A DNA stretch of 64,000 nt from Nibribacter roseus (GCF_042662225.1 NZ_JBHSYQ010000003.1:1612001-1676000), one strand, 5' to 3'; shown: positions 34,916-43,955, counted from the stretch's first letter. The notes: a model not told the origin generated them from the letters alone. Program-made: numbers and translations.

Positions 34916-37609
34916 ATGAAACTTACTTCTCTCAAAACATTCGTCGCGCTCGAAACGCGGTTGCTTCTGTTGCTGCTGTCTGGTGTGTTCTTGCTGGCAA
35001 GCTGCAAAAGAGACAGCCTGTCTGCCTCGGGAACAACCCAGCATTCAACAGCAGTGGCTGATAGTGCAGCTGCAGATGTTGAAAAGGAAGCTTCTGTTGT
35101 AGCGTCAGTGTCAGCTTCAGGGCAAAAGGCTGCGGTAGAAAAGGCATTTTCAGGTCCGCTTTCTTCCAACGGTAAAGTGTTCACTCCCAAAGGTGAAATC
35201 CGGTTCCTGATCATTTTTGCAGGGTTCAATAGTGCGGAAGGAAGGGCGCCAATGGATTTATGGTCTGCCGATTCCACCCATATTCTAAACATATTTGATG
35301 CCGAGCGGGGTGGTGACCCTGCCAGCATGTTTTATAGCGACAATAAGCAGTTTGGAGTAGTAGGGCAGCCAGCAAATAAATCCATTTCTAATTACCTGTA
35401 TGAAATGTCAGGGGGTAAGTTAAAAGTGACTGCCGATGTTTTCAAGAACCCATTGACAGGTAAAGCCGAGCGGATTAACATTAGCCCCCAGAACCTGCGC
35501 AATTGGGAGCAAGCAAACCGCAGGGTATTGGAGCAGATTAAAGAACGTTTCGATGGTAAGTTCAACTGGGGGAGGTATGATCAGAGGACAAATTACCCTA
35601 ATTACCGGTTTGATAACAGCGCCAGCGGACCAGACGGTGAGCCAGATTATGTCATCATTGTGTACCGAAACAACAATAAAATAGGAAGCCTGCCCACCAA
35701 CTTCCATGCTTCCTCCAGGTTGAGTGGCGCAGGTGACTTGAAAATTAGAGGCACGGGCAATAAAATGTATTCCTTCGGAAAAGGAGCCGGGTTTACTTAT
35801 GCCAAAGGTTTCTACTTTGAGCCTAGCCTTTTTATTCATGAGTTGGCGCACGAACTGTTTGACTGTCCCCATTATTTTGCCGCCAATTATGTCACCTGGA
35901 ACAGGTTCTTTTTGAGCAACGGAATAGGCATGATGAAGCACGGGGAACTCACCTCAAGCTGTAATGCCTGGGAAGCGTGGTATTTAGGATGGCTAAATTT
36001 GAAACCATCTTATGATATTACGCCAGCAAGAGTGCCTCAAAAACCCATTGTAGTGCGTGATTACCTGACATACAGAGAACCTATTCGGGTAGCAATACCG
36101 CATACTAATCCTGTTCAGCACCTCTGGATAGAGAACCGACAACGCGTACACCTCTTCGATGAGCGTTCTACCTACCACAAAGACAACCTAGGCAATATAA
36201 TCCCCGAGCCTCCTGCTGGTCTTTATTTATATGTAGAAGACATGGCTCCTACCCGCGAAAACCCAGAGCCACTGGTGTACAAACGCAATAACAGTATGAG
36301 GTTACTTCATGCTGCCGGCAACTATGACTACACCGTGCAGAAAATAGCTGCCGAAGAAAGAATTTGGTGTAATCTGGTAGGTGAACTGTCGCCATTGCAG
36401 GTTACAAACCCTATGAGCGGCACCAACGACATTAGCGTGGTGCCCGGCGACTATACTACTTATAAAAAGGTGCCCAACTGCAGTGCGGAGTTCTTAGCTG
36501 GACCAAATAATATAATTGAGTACAACAGTTCCAACATGAACACCGGCAAACTTGAGCATGTGACGGTCCTGAAAAAAGGTGCAAATTTTACTTACGGCTG
36601 GTGGGGTGCCTATGACCCGAAGGTGCCGGGCTCTACCAGTGTGGCATTTAACCAAGTGGGGCAAGGGGCGGGGCTTTCTTATAACCCGCCCATACTGCCG
36701 CTTCAGGAGTACCATTCCTCTTCCCCTAATCCCGGTCTTTCACCGATTTACCTGAACGGACTTTCGGTAAAAATAGTGGGCAAAAGAGCCGACACTGGTG
36801 GCAAAAAAGCCGGAGAGGAATATTTGGTAGAAGTGAGGTATAACAATGTAGACATCAGCGTTAATCAGCGGTTTACCGGAAATATTGTACAGCAGAAGGT
36901 GCCCGATACGCCTCACGGGTATGACATAAATTTAAAAAAAGGCATTACCCTTACTATTGATAAAAGCGGAACAGCCAACAGACATCTTCCTACCCCGTCT
37001 AAAGAATTTATCAATCCCACGTCTTACACTGTTGAAGAGGGCAGTATTTCTCATCAGGAAAGAAATTCTGCAGTTGTGGTTACCAATGGCAGCACCTTCA
37101 CGGTGAGAAATGGGGCCAGTGTTGTTTTGGAAGAAGGAGCCTCTTTTGATGTAAAAGCGGGAAGTTCCTTAGTGGTTGAGCCTGAGGCTAAGTTTTCATT
37201 AGGAGCTGCAGGAGTTCTCACCATTCATCATGGTGCTGTGCGGCTAGATAAAAATAGCCACGGCCTTTTCCTGGAAAAGAACAGCAAAGTAAGGGTGCAA
37301 GAAAATGGGCAGTTAGTGCTGGCTGGTAACCTGAAAGCAGCGCCGGGTGGTTCAGTGGAGTTGATGGTAGAGAGAGGAGGGGTGCTGGAACTCAGAAACG
37401 CCCAGGCAGTGAACTACAGAATAACCATACGGCCAGGGGGCAGACTAGTCATTCCGGCAGTAGCTAACATAAGCTTAAGTTCCTATGGGAAAATAAATGT
37501 AGAAAAAGGAGGAAAGATCTGCCTGCACCCATCAGCTAAGGTGACAGGGGCAAATGCAAAGAACTTGGCTTATAATTCAGATTCTCTCATTAAAGGAGGG
37601 TGTTTATGA
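34916..37609 (+). CDS. M6-like metallopeptidase lipoprotein with repetitive beta tail
   Basis: 897 residues. The start is a lipoprotein signal (RLLLLLLSGVFLLASC) with a lipidated Cys near residue 30. GEIRFLIIFAGFNSAEG opens an M6-type (immune inhibitor A-like) catalytic domain. The zinc motif is HELAHELFDCPH, i.e. HExxH with a third His. Residues ~690-880 are a run of short hydrophobic/Gly units (FTVRNGASVVLEEGASF, DVKAGSSLVVEPEAKF, LRNAQAVNYRITIRPGGRL) that look like a beta-helix. A surface protease bound by lipid is inferred. Monocistronic between tRNA-Gln and galM. Confidence 0.8.
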   Translation: MKLTSLKTFVALETRLLLLLLSGVFLLASCKRDSLSASGTTQHSTAVADSAAADVEKEASVVASVSASGQKAAVEKAFSGPLSSNGKVFTPKGEIRFLIIFAGFNSAEGRAPMDLWSADSTHILNIFDAERGGDPASMFYSDNKQFGVVGQPANKSISNYLYEMSGGKLKVTADVFKNPLTGKAERINISPQNLRNWEQANRRVLEQIKERFDGKFNWGRYDQRTNYPNYRFDNSASGPDGEPDYVIIVYRNNNKIGSLPTNFHASSRLSGAGDLKIRGTGNKMYSFGKGAGFTYAKGFYFEPSLFIHELAHELFDCPHYFAANYVTWNRFFLSNGIGMMKHGELTSSCNAWEAWYLGWLNLKPSYDITPARVPQKPIVVRDYLTYREPIRVAIPHTNPVQHLWIENRQRVHLFDERSTYHKDNLGNIIPEPPAGLYLYVEDMAPTRENPEPLVYKRNNSMRLLHAAGNYDYTVQKIAAEERIWCNLVGELSPLQVTNPMSGTNDISVVPGDYTTYKKVPNCSAEFLAGPNNIIEYNSSNMNTGKLEHVTVLKKGANFTYGWWGAYDPKVPGSTSVAFNQVGQGAGLSYNPPILPLQEYHSSSPNPGLSPIYLNGLSVKIVGKRADTGGKKAGEEYLVEVRYNNVDISVNQRFTGNIVQQKVPDTPHGYDINLKKGITLTIDKSGTANRHLPTPSKEFINPTSYTVEEGSISHQERNSAVVVTNGSTFTVRNGASVVLEEGASFDVKAGSSLVVEPEAKFSLGAAGVLTIHHGAVRLDKNSHGLFLEKNSKVRVQENGQLVLAGNLKAAPGGSVELMVERGGVLELRNAQAVNYRITIRPGGRLVIPAVANISLSSYGKINVEKGGKICLHPSAKVTGANAKNLAYNSDSLIKGGCL

Positions 37610-37783
37610 TTTGCCAAATTTTAGTTGCCTGCCTGTCAGTCAAGGGAACGGTTATCCTAAACTTTTAGCGGAACAACTTTCCTGCGGCAATTAGAATTGG
37701 CCAATGGTGCGGCAAGGGCTTTAATCTTTATTGTATATTTCCATTCAAAATAATTTTAACTACAAACACCAAACTAATTCTTC

Positions 37784-38971
37784 ATGATGATTTTGTTCCG
37801 AAAGACAGTTCCGGCGTTCCTGCTGGCTTCGCTAATGTATGCAAGCGCCTGTACCCAAAACAGCAACCAAGAACAAGCCGATTCTTCTAAGACAGAAACT
37901 GCTGAAGGGCAGCAAGCCCAGCTCCCCGATGCCTCTAAATTTCAATCTACTATAGATGAAAAGCAGACGGACCTGTACGTGCTAAAGAATAAAAACAATG
38001 CACAGGCCGCCATAACCAACTACGGCGGCAGAGTGGTGAGCCTGCTAGTGCCAGACAAAAATGGTAAGTTGACAGATGTAGTGGTGGGGTCAGGCAGCGT
38101 GAAAGAGTTTGCCCAAGGGGCAGACACCTTCTTTGGGGCTGTTGTTGGACGCTACGGCAACCGTATTGCCAAAGGCAAGTTTACCTTGAATGGCAAAGAA
38201 TATACTTTGGCTACCAATAATGGCGCAAATCATTTGCACGGCGGCAACAAAGGATTTTCACGTGTAGTCTGGAATGCCAACAAAATTGATGACCAGACCT
38301 TGGAGTTGACGTATCTTTCTAAAGACATGGAAGAAGGGTATCCTGGGAATTTAAATGTGAAATTGACTTATACCCTCACTGATGAAAACGAACTGAAAAT
38401 TAACTACCAGGCCACAACTGATAAACCAACCATTGTAAACTTGACCAACCATACTTATTTCAACTTAAACGGAGAGGGCAGTGGAGATATTCTGGGGCAC
38501 CAGCTGCAAATAAATGCAGACAAATACAATCCAGTAGATTCTACTTTGATTCCTACGGGCATTGAGCCAGTGGCCAATACTCCATTTGATTTCAAGCAGG
38601 CCACTACCATTGGCGCCAGAATAGAAAACCAGAACCAGCAGCTACAGTATGGCAAAGGCTATGACCACAACTTTGTTTTAAACCGCAGCGCCCAGGATGA
38701 CATGTTCCATGCCGCCACTGTGGTTGGTGAAAAGAGCGGTATCAAAATGGATATTTACACCCAAGAACCTGGCCTGCAGTTTTACAGCGGTAACTTCATG
38801 GACGCAACGCACACACTTAAGTCAGGGGCGAAAGATGAGTTTAGAACAGCTTTCTGCCTGGAGACCCAGCATTTCCCTGATTCCCCAAACCAGTCTTCTT
38901 TTCCTAGCACAGTGCTTAAGCCAGGAGAAACTTATAATACCACTTCGGTATACAAGTTCTCTGTGAAATAG
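37784..38971 (+). CDS. galM: Aldose 1-epimerase (galactose mutarotase), lipoprotein form
   Basis: 395 residues. The N-terminus has a lipoprotein signal (FLLASLMYASAC) and a Gln/Glu-rich linker, then a full GalM domain: ITNYGGRVVSLLVPDK, GRYGNRIAKGKF, NGANHLHGGNKGF with the catalytic His, NLTNHTYFNL, and FCLETQHFPDSPNQ with the catalytic Glu. It interconverts sugar anomers. Lipidation points to the envelope, where it would serve imported or degraded sugars. Start at the first of two adjacent ATGs. Separate transcription unit with its own terminator. Confidence 0.93.
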   Translation: MMILFRKTVPAFLLASLMYASACTQNSNQEQADSSKTETAEGQQAQLPDASKFQSTIDEKQTDLYVLKNKNNAQAAITNYGGRVVSLLVPDKNGKLTDVVVGSGSVKEFAQGADTFFGAVVGRYGNRIAKGKFTLNGKEYTLATNNGANHLHGGNKGFSRVVWNANKIDDQTLELTYLSKDMEEGYPGNLNVKLTYTLTDENELKINYQATTDKPTIVNLTNHTYFNLNGEGSGDILGHQLQINADKYNPVDSTLIPTGIEPVANTPFDFKQATTIGARIENQNQQLQYGKGYDHNFVLNRSAQDDMFHAATVVGEKSGIKMDIYTQEPGLQFYSGNFMDATHTLKSGAKDEFRTAFCLETQHFPDSPNQSSFPSTVLKPGETYNTTSVYKFSVK

Positions 38972-38980
38972 ACATTCTAA

Positions 38981-39014
38981 TATCACGCCTGCCCATGGGT
39001 AGGCGTGATATTTT
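38981..39014 (+). terminator. Terminator after galM
   Basis: Stem TATCACGCCTGCCC (38981-38994) pairs with 38997-39010 with one G-T pair, followed by TTTTAT. Confidence 0.85.
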
Positions 39015-39134
39015 ATATGACTCTTATCTATAAGCCTTATAAGTTTAATAAAGGTTTAACCGGTGTAGAGATAGAATTCAGACTCTTGTTGGGAAACATC
39101 TTTATAATATGAGCTATATTTTTGGTCACTTCGT

Positions 39135-39164
39135 TTGAGCCTTAAGAAATAAGGAGTAATTTTG
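39135..39164 (+). promoter_or_regulatory. Promoter of the prs-rplY operon (TTG - 19 bases - TAATTTTG)
   Basis: TTG at 39135-39137 and TAATTTTG at 39157-39164 with 19-base spacing, the same layout as at tRNA-Gln. The prs ATG follows 29 bases later. Confidence 0.75.
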
Positions 39165-39193
39165 CGGCTCCATTTAGCAACCTCGCCTACTCC

Positions 39194-40126
39194 ATGAGCC
39201 CTACGGTTAAAATCTTCTCCGGAACTGCCTCCCGGTATTTTGCTGAACAAGTAGCTGCTTCTTATGGTCTGCCTTTGGGAGACTTAACCATTCAGCGCTT
39301 CTCAGACGGTGAAATTTCAGTTCATTTCAATGAGTCTGTGCGCGGGTGCGAGGTGTTCCTGATCCAGTCTACTTTCCCGCCTTCTGAGAACCTTATGGAA
39401 CTCATGCTGATGGTAGACGCGGCTAAGCGTGCTTCGGCGCATAAAGTAATTGTGGTTATGCCCTACTACGGATATGCCCGCCAGGACCGCAAAGACAAGC
39501 CACGGGTTTCTATTGGGGCTAAGGTAATGGCTAATGCCATTCAGTGCGTAGGAGCCGACCGCTTGATGACATGTGACCTGCATGCTGGTCAGATTCAGGG
39601 CTTCTTTGATATTCCGGTGGATCATTTAGATGGTTCGGCCATATTTGTGCCTTACCTGCGCAGCCTTGACTTGGGGCAGGATCTGATTTTCGCCTCGCCA
39701 GACGTAGGAGGGGTGGTAAGAACCAGAAGCTTCGCCAAAATATTTGGGGTAGAGATGGTTGTTTGTGATAAGCACCGGAAACGCGCCAATGAAATTGCCT
39801 CTATGCAGGTAATAGGTGATGTAGAAGGTATGGACGTGGTATTGGTAGACGACTTGGTAGATACTGCTGGAACCATCACCAAAGCCGCTGAGCTGTTGAA
39901 AGAGAAAGGTGCCAAAAGTGTACGAGCTATCGCCACTCACGGAGTTTTGTCAGGCCCAGCTTACGAGCGAATAGAAAATTCAGTTTTAGAGGAATTGGTT
40001 ATCTCAAACACTATTCCGTTGCGCAAAGAGAGCTCTAAAATAAAGGTTCTAACCTTCTCTGATCTTTTCGCCAGAGCCATCAGCAACGTGGTAACGCATG
40101 ATTCTATCAGCTCACTGTTCATCTAA
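39194..40126 (+). CDS. prs: Ribose-phosphate pyrophosphokinase
   Basis: 310 residues, normal length. It makes PRPP from ribose 5-phosphate and ATP for nucleotide, His and Trp synthesis. Family motifs: FSDGEISVHFNESVRG, MPYYGYARQDRKDKPR (ATP loop), CDLHAGQIQGFFDIPVDHL, VVCDKHRKRANE and the PRPP-binding VVLVDDLVDTAGT. Followed on the same strand by rplY after 99 bases, a conserved gene order, so probably co-transcribed. Confidence 0.98.
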   Translation: MSPTVKIFSGTASRYFAEQVAASYGLPLGDLTIQRFSDGEISVHFNESVRGCEVFLIQSTFPPSENLMELMLMVDAAKRASAHKVIVVMPYYGYARQDRKDKPRVSIGAKVMANAIQCVGADRLMTCDLHAGQIQGFFDIPVDHLDGSAIFVPYLRSLDLGQDLIFASPDVGGVVRTRSFAKIFGVEMVVCDKHRKRANEIASMQVIGDVEGMDVVLVDDLVDTAGTITKAAELLKEKGAKSVRAIATHGVLSGPAYERIENSVLEELVISNTIPLRKESSKIKVLTFSDLFARAISNVVTHDSISSLFI

Positions 40127-40225
40127 GAGCTGTAAAATATATCTGGAGTGAACTAAACAGAGGCGAAAGTCATTGTTGAATCGCTCCTAAAAGAGTTTTT
40201 ATTTTTTATTTTTTAACTATTTTTT

Positions 40226-40813
40226 ATGCAAAGCTTAGAGATTATAGGGTTTAAAAGAGCAAATCTCGGTAAATCCGAAGCTAAGGCGCTTCGTGATGAA
40301 GCTCAAGTTCCATGTGTGTTATACGGTGGCGCAGAGCAAATTCACTTTTCTGCCCCAGCCATTCTGTTCCGTCCGTTGGTATACACTCCAGATGTGTATC
40401 AAGTAGACTTGAACATTGAAGGAACACACTACAAGGCGATCATGCAAGACCTGCAGTTCCACCCAGTGAACGAGCAACTCCTGCACGTGGATTTCTTGTT
40501 GTTGCAAGACGATAAAGAAGTGAAAGTTGATGTGCCTGTACGTTTCGTAGGTACTTCTCCGGGTGTGATTGCCGGTGGTAAACTGGTGACTAAACTGCGT
40601 AAACTACGCGTGAAGGCTCTTCCTGCTAACCTGCCAGATTCTATTGCAGTAGACATTTCTGAACTGGAATTAGGTAAGTCTATCAAAGTAAACAAAATCG
40701 CACCAGCCGACTACACTATCTTGACCAACGGTCTTGCTCCTGTAGCTACGGTAACTATCCCAAGAGCGCTGAAGAGTGCTCAGGCCGAAGAGAAAAAAGG
40801 TGGCAAGAAATAA
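40226..40813 (+). CDS. rplY: 50S ribosomal protein L25/general stress protein Ctc
   Basis: 195 residues: an L25 5S rRNA-binding domain (IIGFKRANLGKSEAKALR, PCVLYGG) followed by the C-terminal TL5/Ctc domain (VDVPVRFVGTSPGVIAGGKL). A lysine-rich end (EEKKGGKK) is typical. It binds 5S rRNA in the central protuberance. Long (TL5-type) form, as usual in Bacteroidota. Terminator 20-60 bases after the stop. Confidence 0.96.
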   Translation: MQSLEIIGFKRANLGKSEAKALRDEAQVPCVLYGGAEQIHFSAPAILFRPLVYTPDVYQVDLNIEGTHYKAIMQDLQFHPVNEQLLHVDFLLLQDDKEVKVDVPVRFVGTSPGVIAGGKLVTKLRKLRVKALPANLPDSIAVDISELELGKSIKVNKIAPADYTILTNGLAPVATVTIPRALKSAQAEEKKGGKK

Positions 40814-40835
40814 GCGCTGCTTTTTCAACCTTTCT

Positions 40836-40874
40836 AAAAATCCTGTTCTGCTACACGCGGGGCAGGATTTTTTA
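40836..40874 (+). terminator. Terminator after rplY
   Basis: AAAAATCCTG (40836-40845) pairs with CAGGATTTTT (40863-40872), with a T-rich tail. Confidence 0.8.
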
Positions 40875-40883
40875 TTTACCTCC

Positions 40884-40919
40884 GTTTTAGGACTGTTTTG
40901 GAGAAATGAAGCCTAAAAC
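40884..40919. repeat. 36-bp palindromic repeat, copy 15
   Basis: GTTTTAGGACTG ... GAAGCCTAAAAC, just beyond the rplY terminator. Confidence 0.8.
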
Positions 40920-40965
40920 ACATAAGGTGAAATTTTCCAATAATCAGTTTTAAAACGCATTTAAG

Positions 40966-41062
40966 ATACCTCCCTTTGAAGGGGCGAGGGGAATGTTTAT
41001 ACCTGCCGGTACATGCATTTTTGATACTCCCCTCTTTGGAAAGGCGGGGGCAAGTTCCACTC
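40966..41062. repeat. G/C-box repeat cluster (inverted form)
   Basis: Contains CCTCCCTTTGAAGGGG and GCGAGGGGAATG, then TACCTGCCGG, and a second box CTCCCCTCTTTGGAAAGG. The same words in reverse orientation occur at 52341-52393 and 58222-58270. Confidence 0.6.
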
Positions 41063-41527
41063 ATTCTGTATCTTCCATGGTCATCCTGGGCACTAGCCGA
41101 AGGATCTAACGAAGATGTACCATTGTAGGCAGCAATGTATTAGCCACCGCAATGGACAGGTCGCGACCTGTCCGTACATTTTTCCGCTCCCGAGCTTTAG
41201 TAGCAACTGCTTATCCAAGGCCTCACAGGACAGCCTTCTCCGTCTCTTTGGCGCTGAGCGCTCACGGCCGCGAGGCCCTGCCCTGTGGATTCGCACTGCC
41301 CTTTTCACTAGACCTTCGGTCTTGCCGCTGCCGCGGCACCGCTCAAAGCGAGGCGCTCACCCCCACGGCTGGTATCAGTTCCAATTCTGCTGCCTGTGAT
41401 TTTCCTGATTTGAAGTTATTGGTTTATTATTTCTGTAGTTCCTTGGTAGAGTTACCCGCGATGCGCGCATCACCTTTTATTTGGTATAGAGATAGGAGCT
41501 TCCTAATATATTTCATTAGTGAACCAT
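40970..41527. other. Non-coding region with GC-rich island
   Basis: About 560 bp without a credible gene. Positions ~41150-41400 are markedly GC rich with several short palindromes; the translations in this stretch look like noise and match nothing I recognise. Confidence 0.5.
41154..41173. repeat. 20-bp perfect palindrome
   Basis: GGACAGGTCG followed by its exact complement CGACCTGTCC, at the left edge of the GC-rich island. A decayed relative with the same flanks (GCCACCGCA before, CCTGTCCGTA after) is found near 52290-52330. Confidence 0.65.
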
Positions 41528-41563
41528 GTTTTTGACTTTTTTTCAGGAAATCAGGCCAAAAAC
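41528..41563. repeat. 36-bp palindromic repeat, copy 16 (overlaps a gene end)
   Basis: GTTTTTGACTTTTTTTC ... TCAGGCCAAAAAC. Its last 13 bases are the final codons and stop of the aminotransferase gene. Confidence 0.75.
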
Positions 41564-42687
41564 GCTTTTGAAATAACGTCGGCAATACGTTCTTGATCTG
41601 TTAATGAAAGTGCGGAACCGGAGGGGAGGCAGAGGCCGCGGGCAAATAGGTCTTCGCTCACTTCGCCGCCAAAGCTTTCAGCGCCTTGGAACAATGGTTG
41701 CCGGTGCATTGGTTGCCAGAGCCTGCGGACTTCAATGTTCTCCTTTAAAAGAGCTAGCCGCAGATCTTCAGGAGAGATTTTGCTGCCCTTCTTGGTGGTG
41801 AAGCAGGAAAGCCAGCGGTTTGAGAAAAAACCTTTTGGTTCCTCATGCCACTCTATCTCTTCTATGTTTTGCAGCAGGTTCTTGTAATTGTTGAATATAG
41901 CACGGCGCTGCTCAATTCTTTCTTCTAATACCTGCAGCTGACCGCGACCAATACCGGCACTGATGTTGCTAAGCCCGTAATTAAAGCCAACGGTGCTGTG
42001 GTGATAAAAAGGCTTATCATCTTTAGCCTGCTGAGCCAGCCATTTTGCCTTTTTCACTAATTGATTGTCAGCTGAGATCAACGCTCCGCCGCCTGAGGTG
42101 GTGATTATCTTATTTCCGTTGAAGGAGAAGGCTCCAATTGCACCAAAAGTACCCAGCAATTGACCATGGAAACGAGAGCCAAGCGCCTCAGCAGTGTCTT
42201 CAATGATGGGCACACCGTAATGCTGGGTAATTTCAACTATCTCTCTCATTTTGGCAGGCATACCGTACAGGTGCACTAACATGAGAGCTTTCGGAAGTTT
42301 GCCTTTTTGTTTTCGGTCTATAAGAGCTTTTTCTAAGGTGAGAGGGCAGAGGTTCCAGGTGTTGGGCTCACTATCTATAAATACGGGTGTGGCCCCTACA
42401 TATAAGATTGGATTGGCGCTGGCAACAAAGGTGAAGGTAGAGCAGAAGACTTCATCTCCGGAGCCTACGCCTAACGCAAGCAAGGCCAGGTGCAACGCGG
42501 CCGTGCCCGAAGACAAAGCTGCCGCAGCAGGAGCCTGTAAATACTGAGCCAGTTCTGTTTCAAAACCATCTACATTGGCGCCTGCGGTGGTAATCCAGTT
42601 CTGGTCAAAAGCCTCCTGTACGTACCGCTGCTCCTGGCCGCCCATGTGCGGGGGCGAGAGATAGATAAAGTCTTGAGACTGGCTCAT
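41551..42687 (-). CDS. DegT/DnrJ/EryC1/StrS sugar aminotransferase (PglE-like)
   Basis: 378 residues. The PLP lysine is in FSFNGNKIITTSGGG; ALSSGTAALHLALLALGVG and EDTAEALGSRFHG are family signatures. It transfers an amino group to a 4-keto sugar nucleotide. Together with the next two genes (PglD- and PglC-like), overlapping by 4 bases each, it fits the bacillosamine-type pathway, acting first on the UDP-4-keto sugar. The dehydratase (PglF) is not in the window. Its last codons (AFLA-stop) coincide with a copy of the 36-bp repeat. Confidence 0.92.
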   Translation of the reverse strand: MSQSQDFIYLSPPHMGGQEQRYVQEAFDQNWITTAGANVDGFETELAQYLQAPAAAALSSGTAALHLALLALGVGSGDEVFCSTFTFVASANPILYVGATPVFIDSEPNTWNLCPLTLEKALIDRKQKGKLPKALMLVHLYGMPAKMREIVEITQHYGVPIIEDTAEALGSRFHGQLLGTFGAIGAFSFNGNKIITTSGGGALISADNQLVKKAKWLAQQAKDDKPFYHHSTVGFNYGLSNISAGIGRGQLQVLEERIEQRRAIFNNYKNLLQNIEEIEWHEEPKGFFSNRWLSCFTTKKGSKISPEDLRLALLKENIEVRRLWQPMHRQPLFQGAESFGGEVSEDLFARGLCLPSGSALSLTDQERIADVISKAFLA

Positions 42688-43334
42688 GCGCTCTGGGTGG
42701 TAACTCGGGCTGGCACACCCACTGCAGTACAGTAACTGGGTAAATCTTGCGTGACTACGGCGCCTGCGCCAATAGTGGTGAAAGCTCCTACTTTACGGTT
42801 TTGTAAAATGGTGCTGTTGGTGCCACCGTAGACTCCTTTGCCCAAAACTACGCCGCCGCTTACCGCTACCTGTGGCATAAGAGAGCAGAAATCATGAAGA
42901 ACGGCATCATGGCCAACGGTGCAGGATAGATTCAGGAAAACGTGCTGACCCAGCGTTACATTGGTGGTAAGAATACAATTCTGGCAGATTATGGTGCCGG
43001 CGCCGAAGGTGTTGCCCTGATACTCTTCATTGGCTACGGAAGGGTGCACTAGCACCGGAAACATGAGCAGAGGGTTGAACAGGCGTTTCACCACATCGGC
43101 TTTAGCAGTAGGGTTGCCAATGCCAATGGCCACGTGCACCGGAAACTGGGCATTGTTCAGGTCTCGCACTGTGCCCAGGTAAGGCAAGTGATTGGGCAAT
43201 TGCTCTGGTTCGGCATCGTCATAAAAGCCGGTAACTTCCCATTGGGGCGAAACCGTATTTAATTGGTGAAGTAGCATCAGAACTTCGCGGCCTAAGCCGC
43301 CTGTACCTACTATCACTATTTTTTTTAAACTCAT
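42684..43334 (-). CDS. Sugar O/N-acetyltransferase, NeuD/PglD family
   Basis: 216 residues. The N-terminal Rossmann-like part (KKIVIVGTGGLGREVLMLL) binds the UDP-sugar. The C-terminal left-handed beta-helix has hexapeptide repeats (FGAGTIICQNCILTTNVTLG, LGKGVYGGTNSTILQNRKVG, IGAGAVVTQDLP). The likely catalytic His is in CTVGHDAVLHDF. It acetylates the amino group placed by the neighbouring aminotransferase. 4-base overlaps on both sides (ATGA) mean translational coupling. Confidence 0.92.
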   Translation of the reverse strand: MSLKKIVIVGTGGLGREVLMLLHQLNTVSPQWEVTGFYDDAEPEQLPNHLPYLGTVRDLNNAQFPVHVAIGIGNPTAKADVVKRLFNPLLMFPVLVHPSVANEEYQGNTFGAGTIICQNCILTTNVTLGQHVFLNLSCTVGHDAVLHDFCSLMPQVAVSGGVVLGKGVYGGTNSTILQNRKVGAFTTIGAGAVVTQDLPSYCTAVGVPARVTTQSA

Positions 43335-43945
43335 GTCTGATTTGATGAACCGGTAAAACGCTCCATGGTGGCCGTGCCTGGCGCCGAAACTCCTTCTGGT
43401 TTGAACAAATGGCGTACGGTGCGCCAGAGAATGTACAGGTCTAGCTTAAACGAAACATGCTCCACGTACCACACATCAAAGGTAAACTTTTCTTCCCATT
43501 TGAGAAGATTCCGGCCATTCACCTGCGCCCAGCCTGTTATACCCGGTTTTACGAGGTGCCGGCGCGCTTGTTCAGGAGAGTACAGCGGCAAGTAGTCCAT
43601 GAGCAGCGGCCTTGGGCCCACAAAGCTCATGTCGCCGCGCAACACGTTTAAAAGCTGGGGCAGTTCATCTAAAGAAGTGCGGCGGATCAACTTGCCAATA
43701 GTGGTGAGCCGTTCTGCATCTGGTAAAAGCTCCCCATGTATGTCAAGTTTATCCGTCATGGTTCTGAATTTGTAGAACGTAAACGGCTTTCCATGCAGCC
43801 CGGGCCGCTGCTGCCGGAACAGAATGCGCCCTTTCAGACTGAACCACAATACTGCCGCCACCAACACCATCAGGGGCCAGAGCAACAGCAAGGTAGCGCT
43901 GCCCAAAGAAATATCAAAAAGGCGTTTCCCGTGGGGTTGGTACAT
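43331..43945 (-). CDS. Phosphoglycosyl transferase (PglC-like sugar transferase)
   Basis: 204 residues, the minimal monotopic form. A reentrant hydrophobic helix (LGSATLLLLWPLMVLVAAVL) precedes the catalytic core with FYKFRTMTDK, RRTSLDELPQLLNVLRGDM and SFVGPRPLL; the Asp-Glu pair of SLDELPQ is the catalytic dyad of this class. It moves a phospho-sugar to undecaprenyl phosphate at the inner membrane. First gene of a three-gene operon for an amino-sugar glycan or glycolipid. Confidence 0.93.
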   Translation of the reverse strand: MYQPHGKRLFDISLGSATLLLLWPLMVLVAAVLWFSLKGRILFRQQRPGLHGKPFTFYKFRTMTDKLDIHGELLPDAERLTTIGKLIRRTSLDELPQLLNVLRGDMSFVGPRPLLMDYLPLYSPEQARRHLVKPGITGWAQVNGRNLLKWEEKFTFDVWYVEHVSFKLDLYILWRTVRHLFKPEGVSAPGTATMERFTGSSNQT

Positions 43946-43955
43946 GAACAGTTTC

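Noticed and set aside
34787..35328. 165-codon minus-strand open frame opposite the metallopeptidase start
   Set aside because: It is antisense to the lipoprotein signal and linker of the M6-like gene, Ser/Ala-rich by mirror effect.
41093..41535. Open frames on both strands in the GC-rich island (up to 127 codons)
   Set aside because: Open only because GC-rich DNA has few stops; they overlap palindromes, and no motif or start signal supports them.
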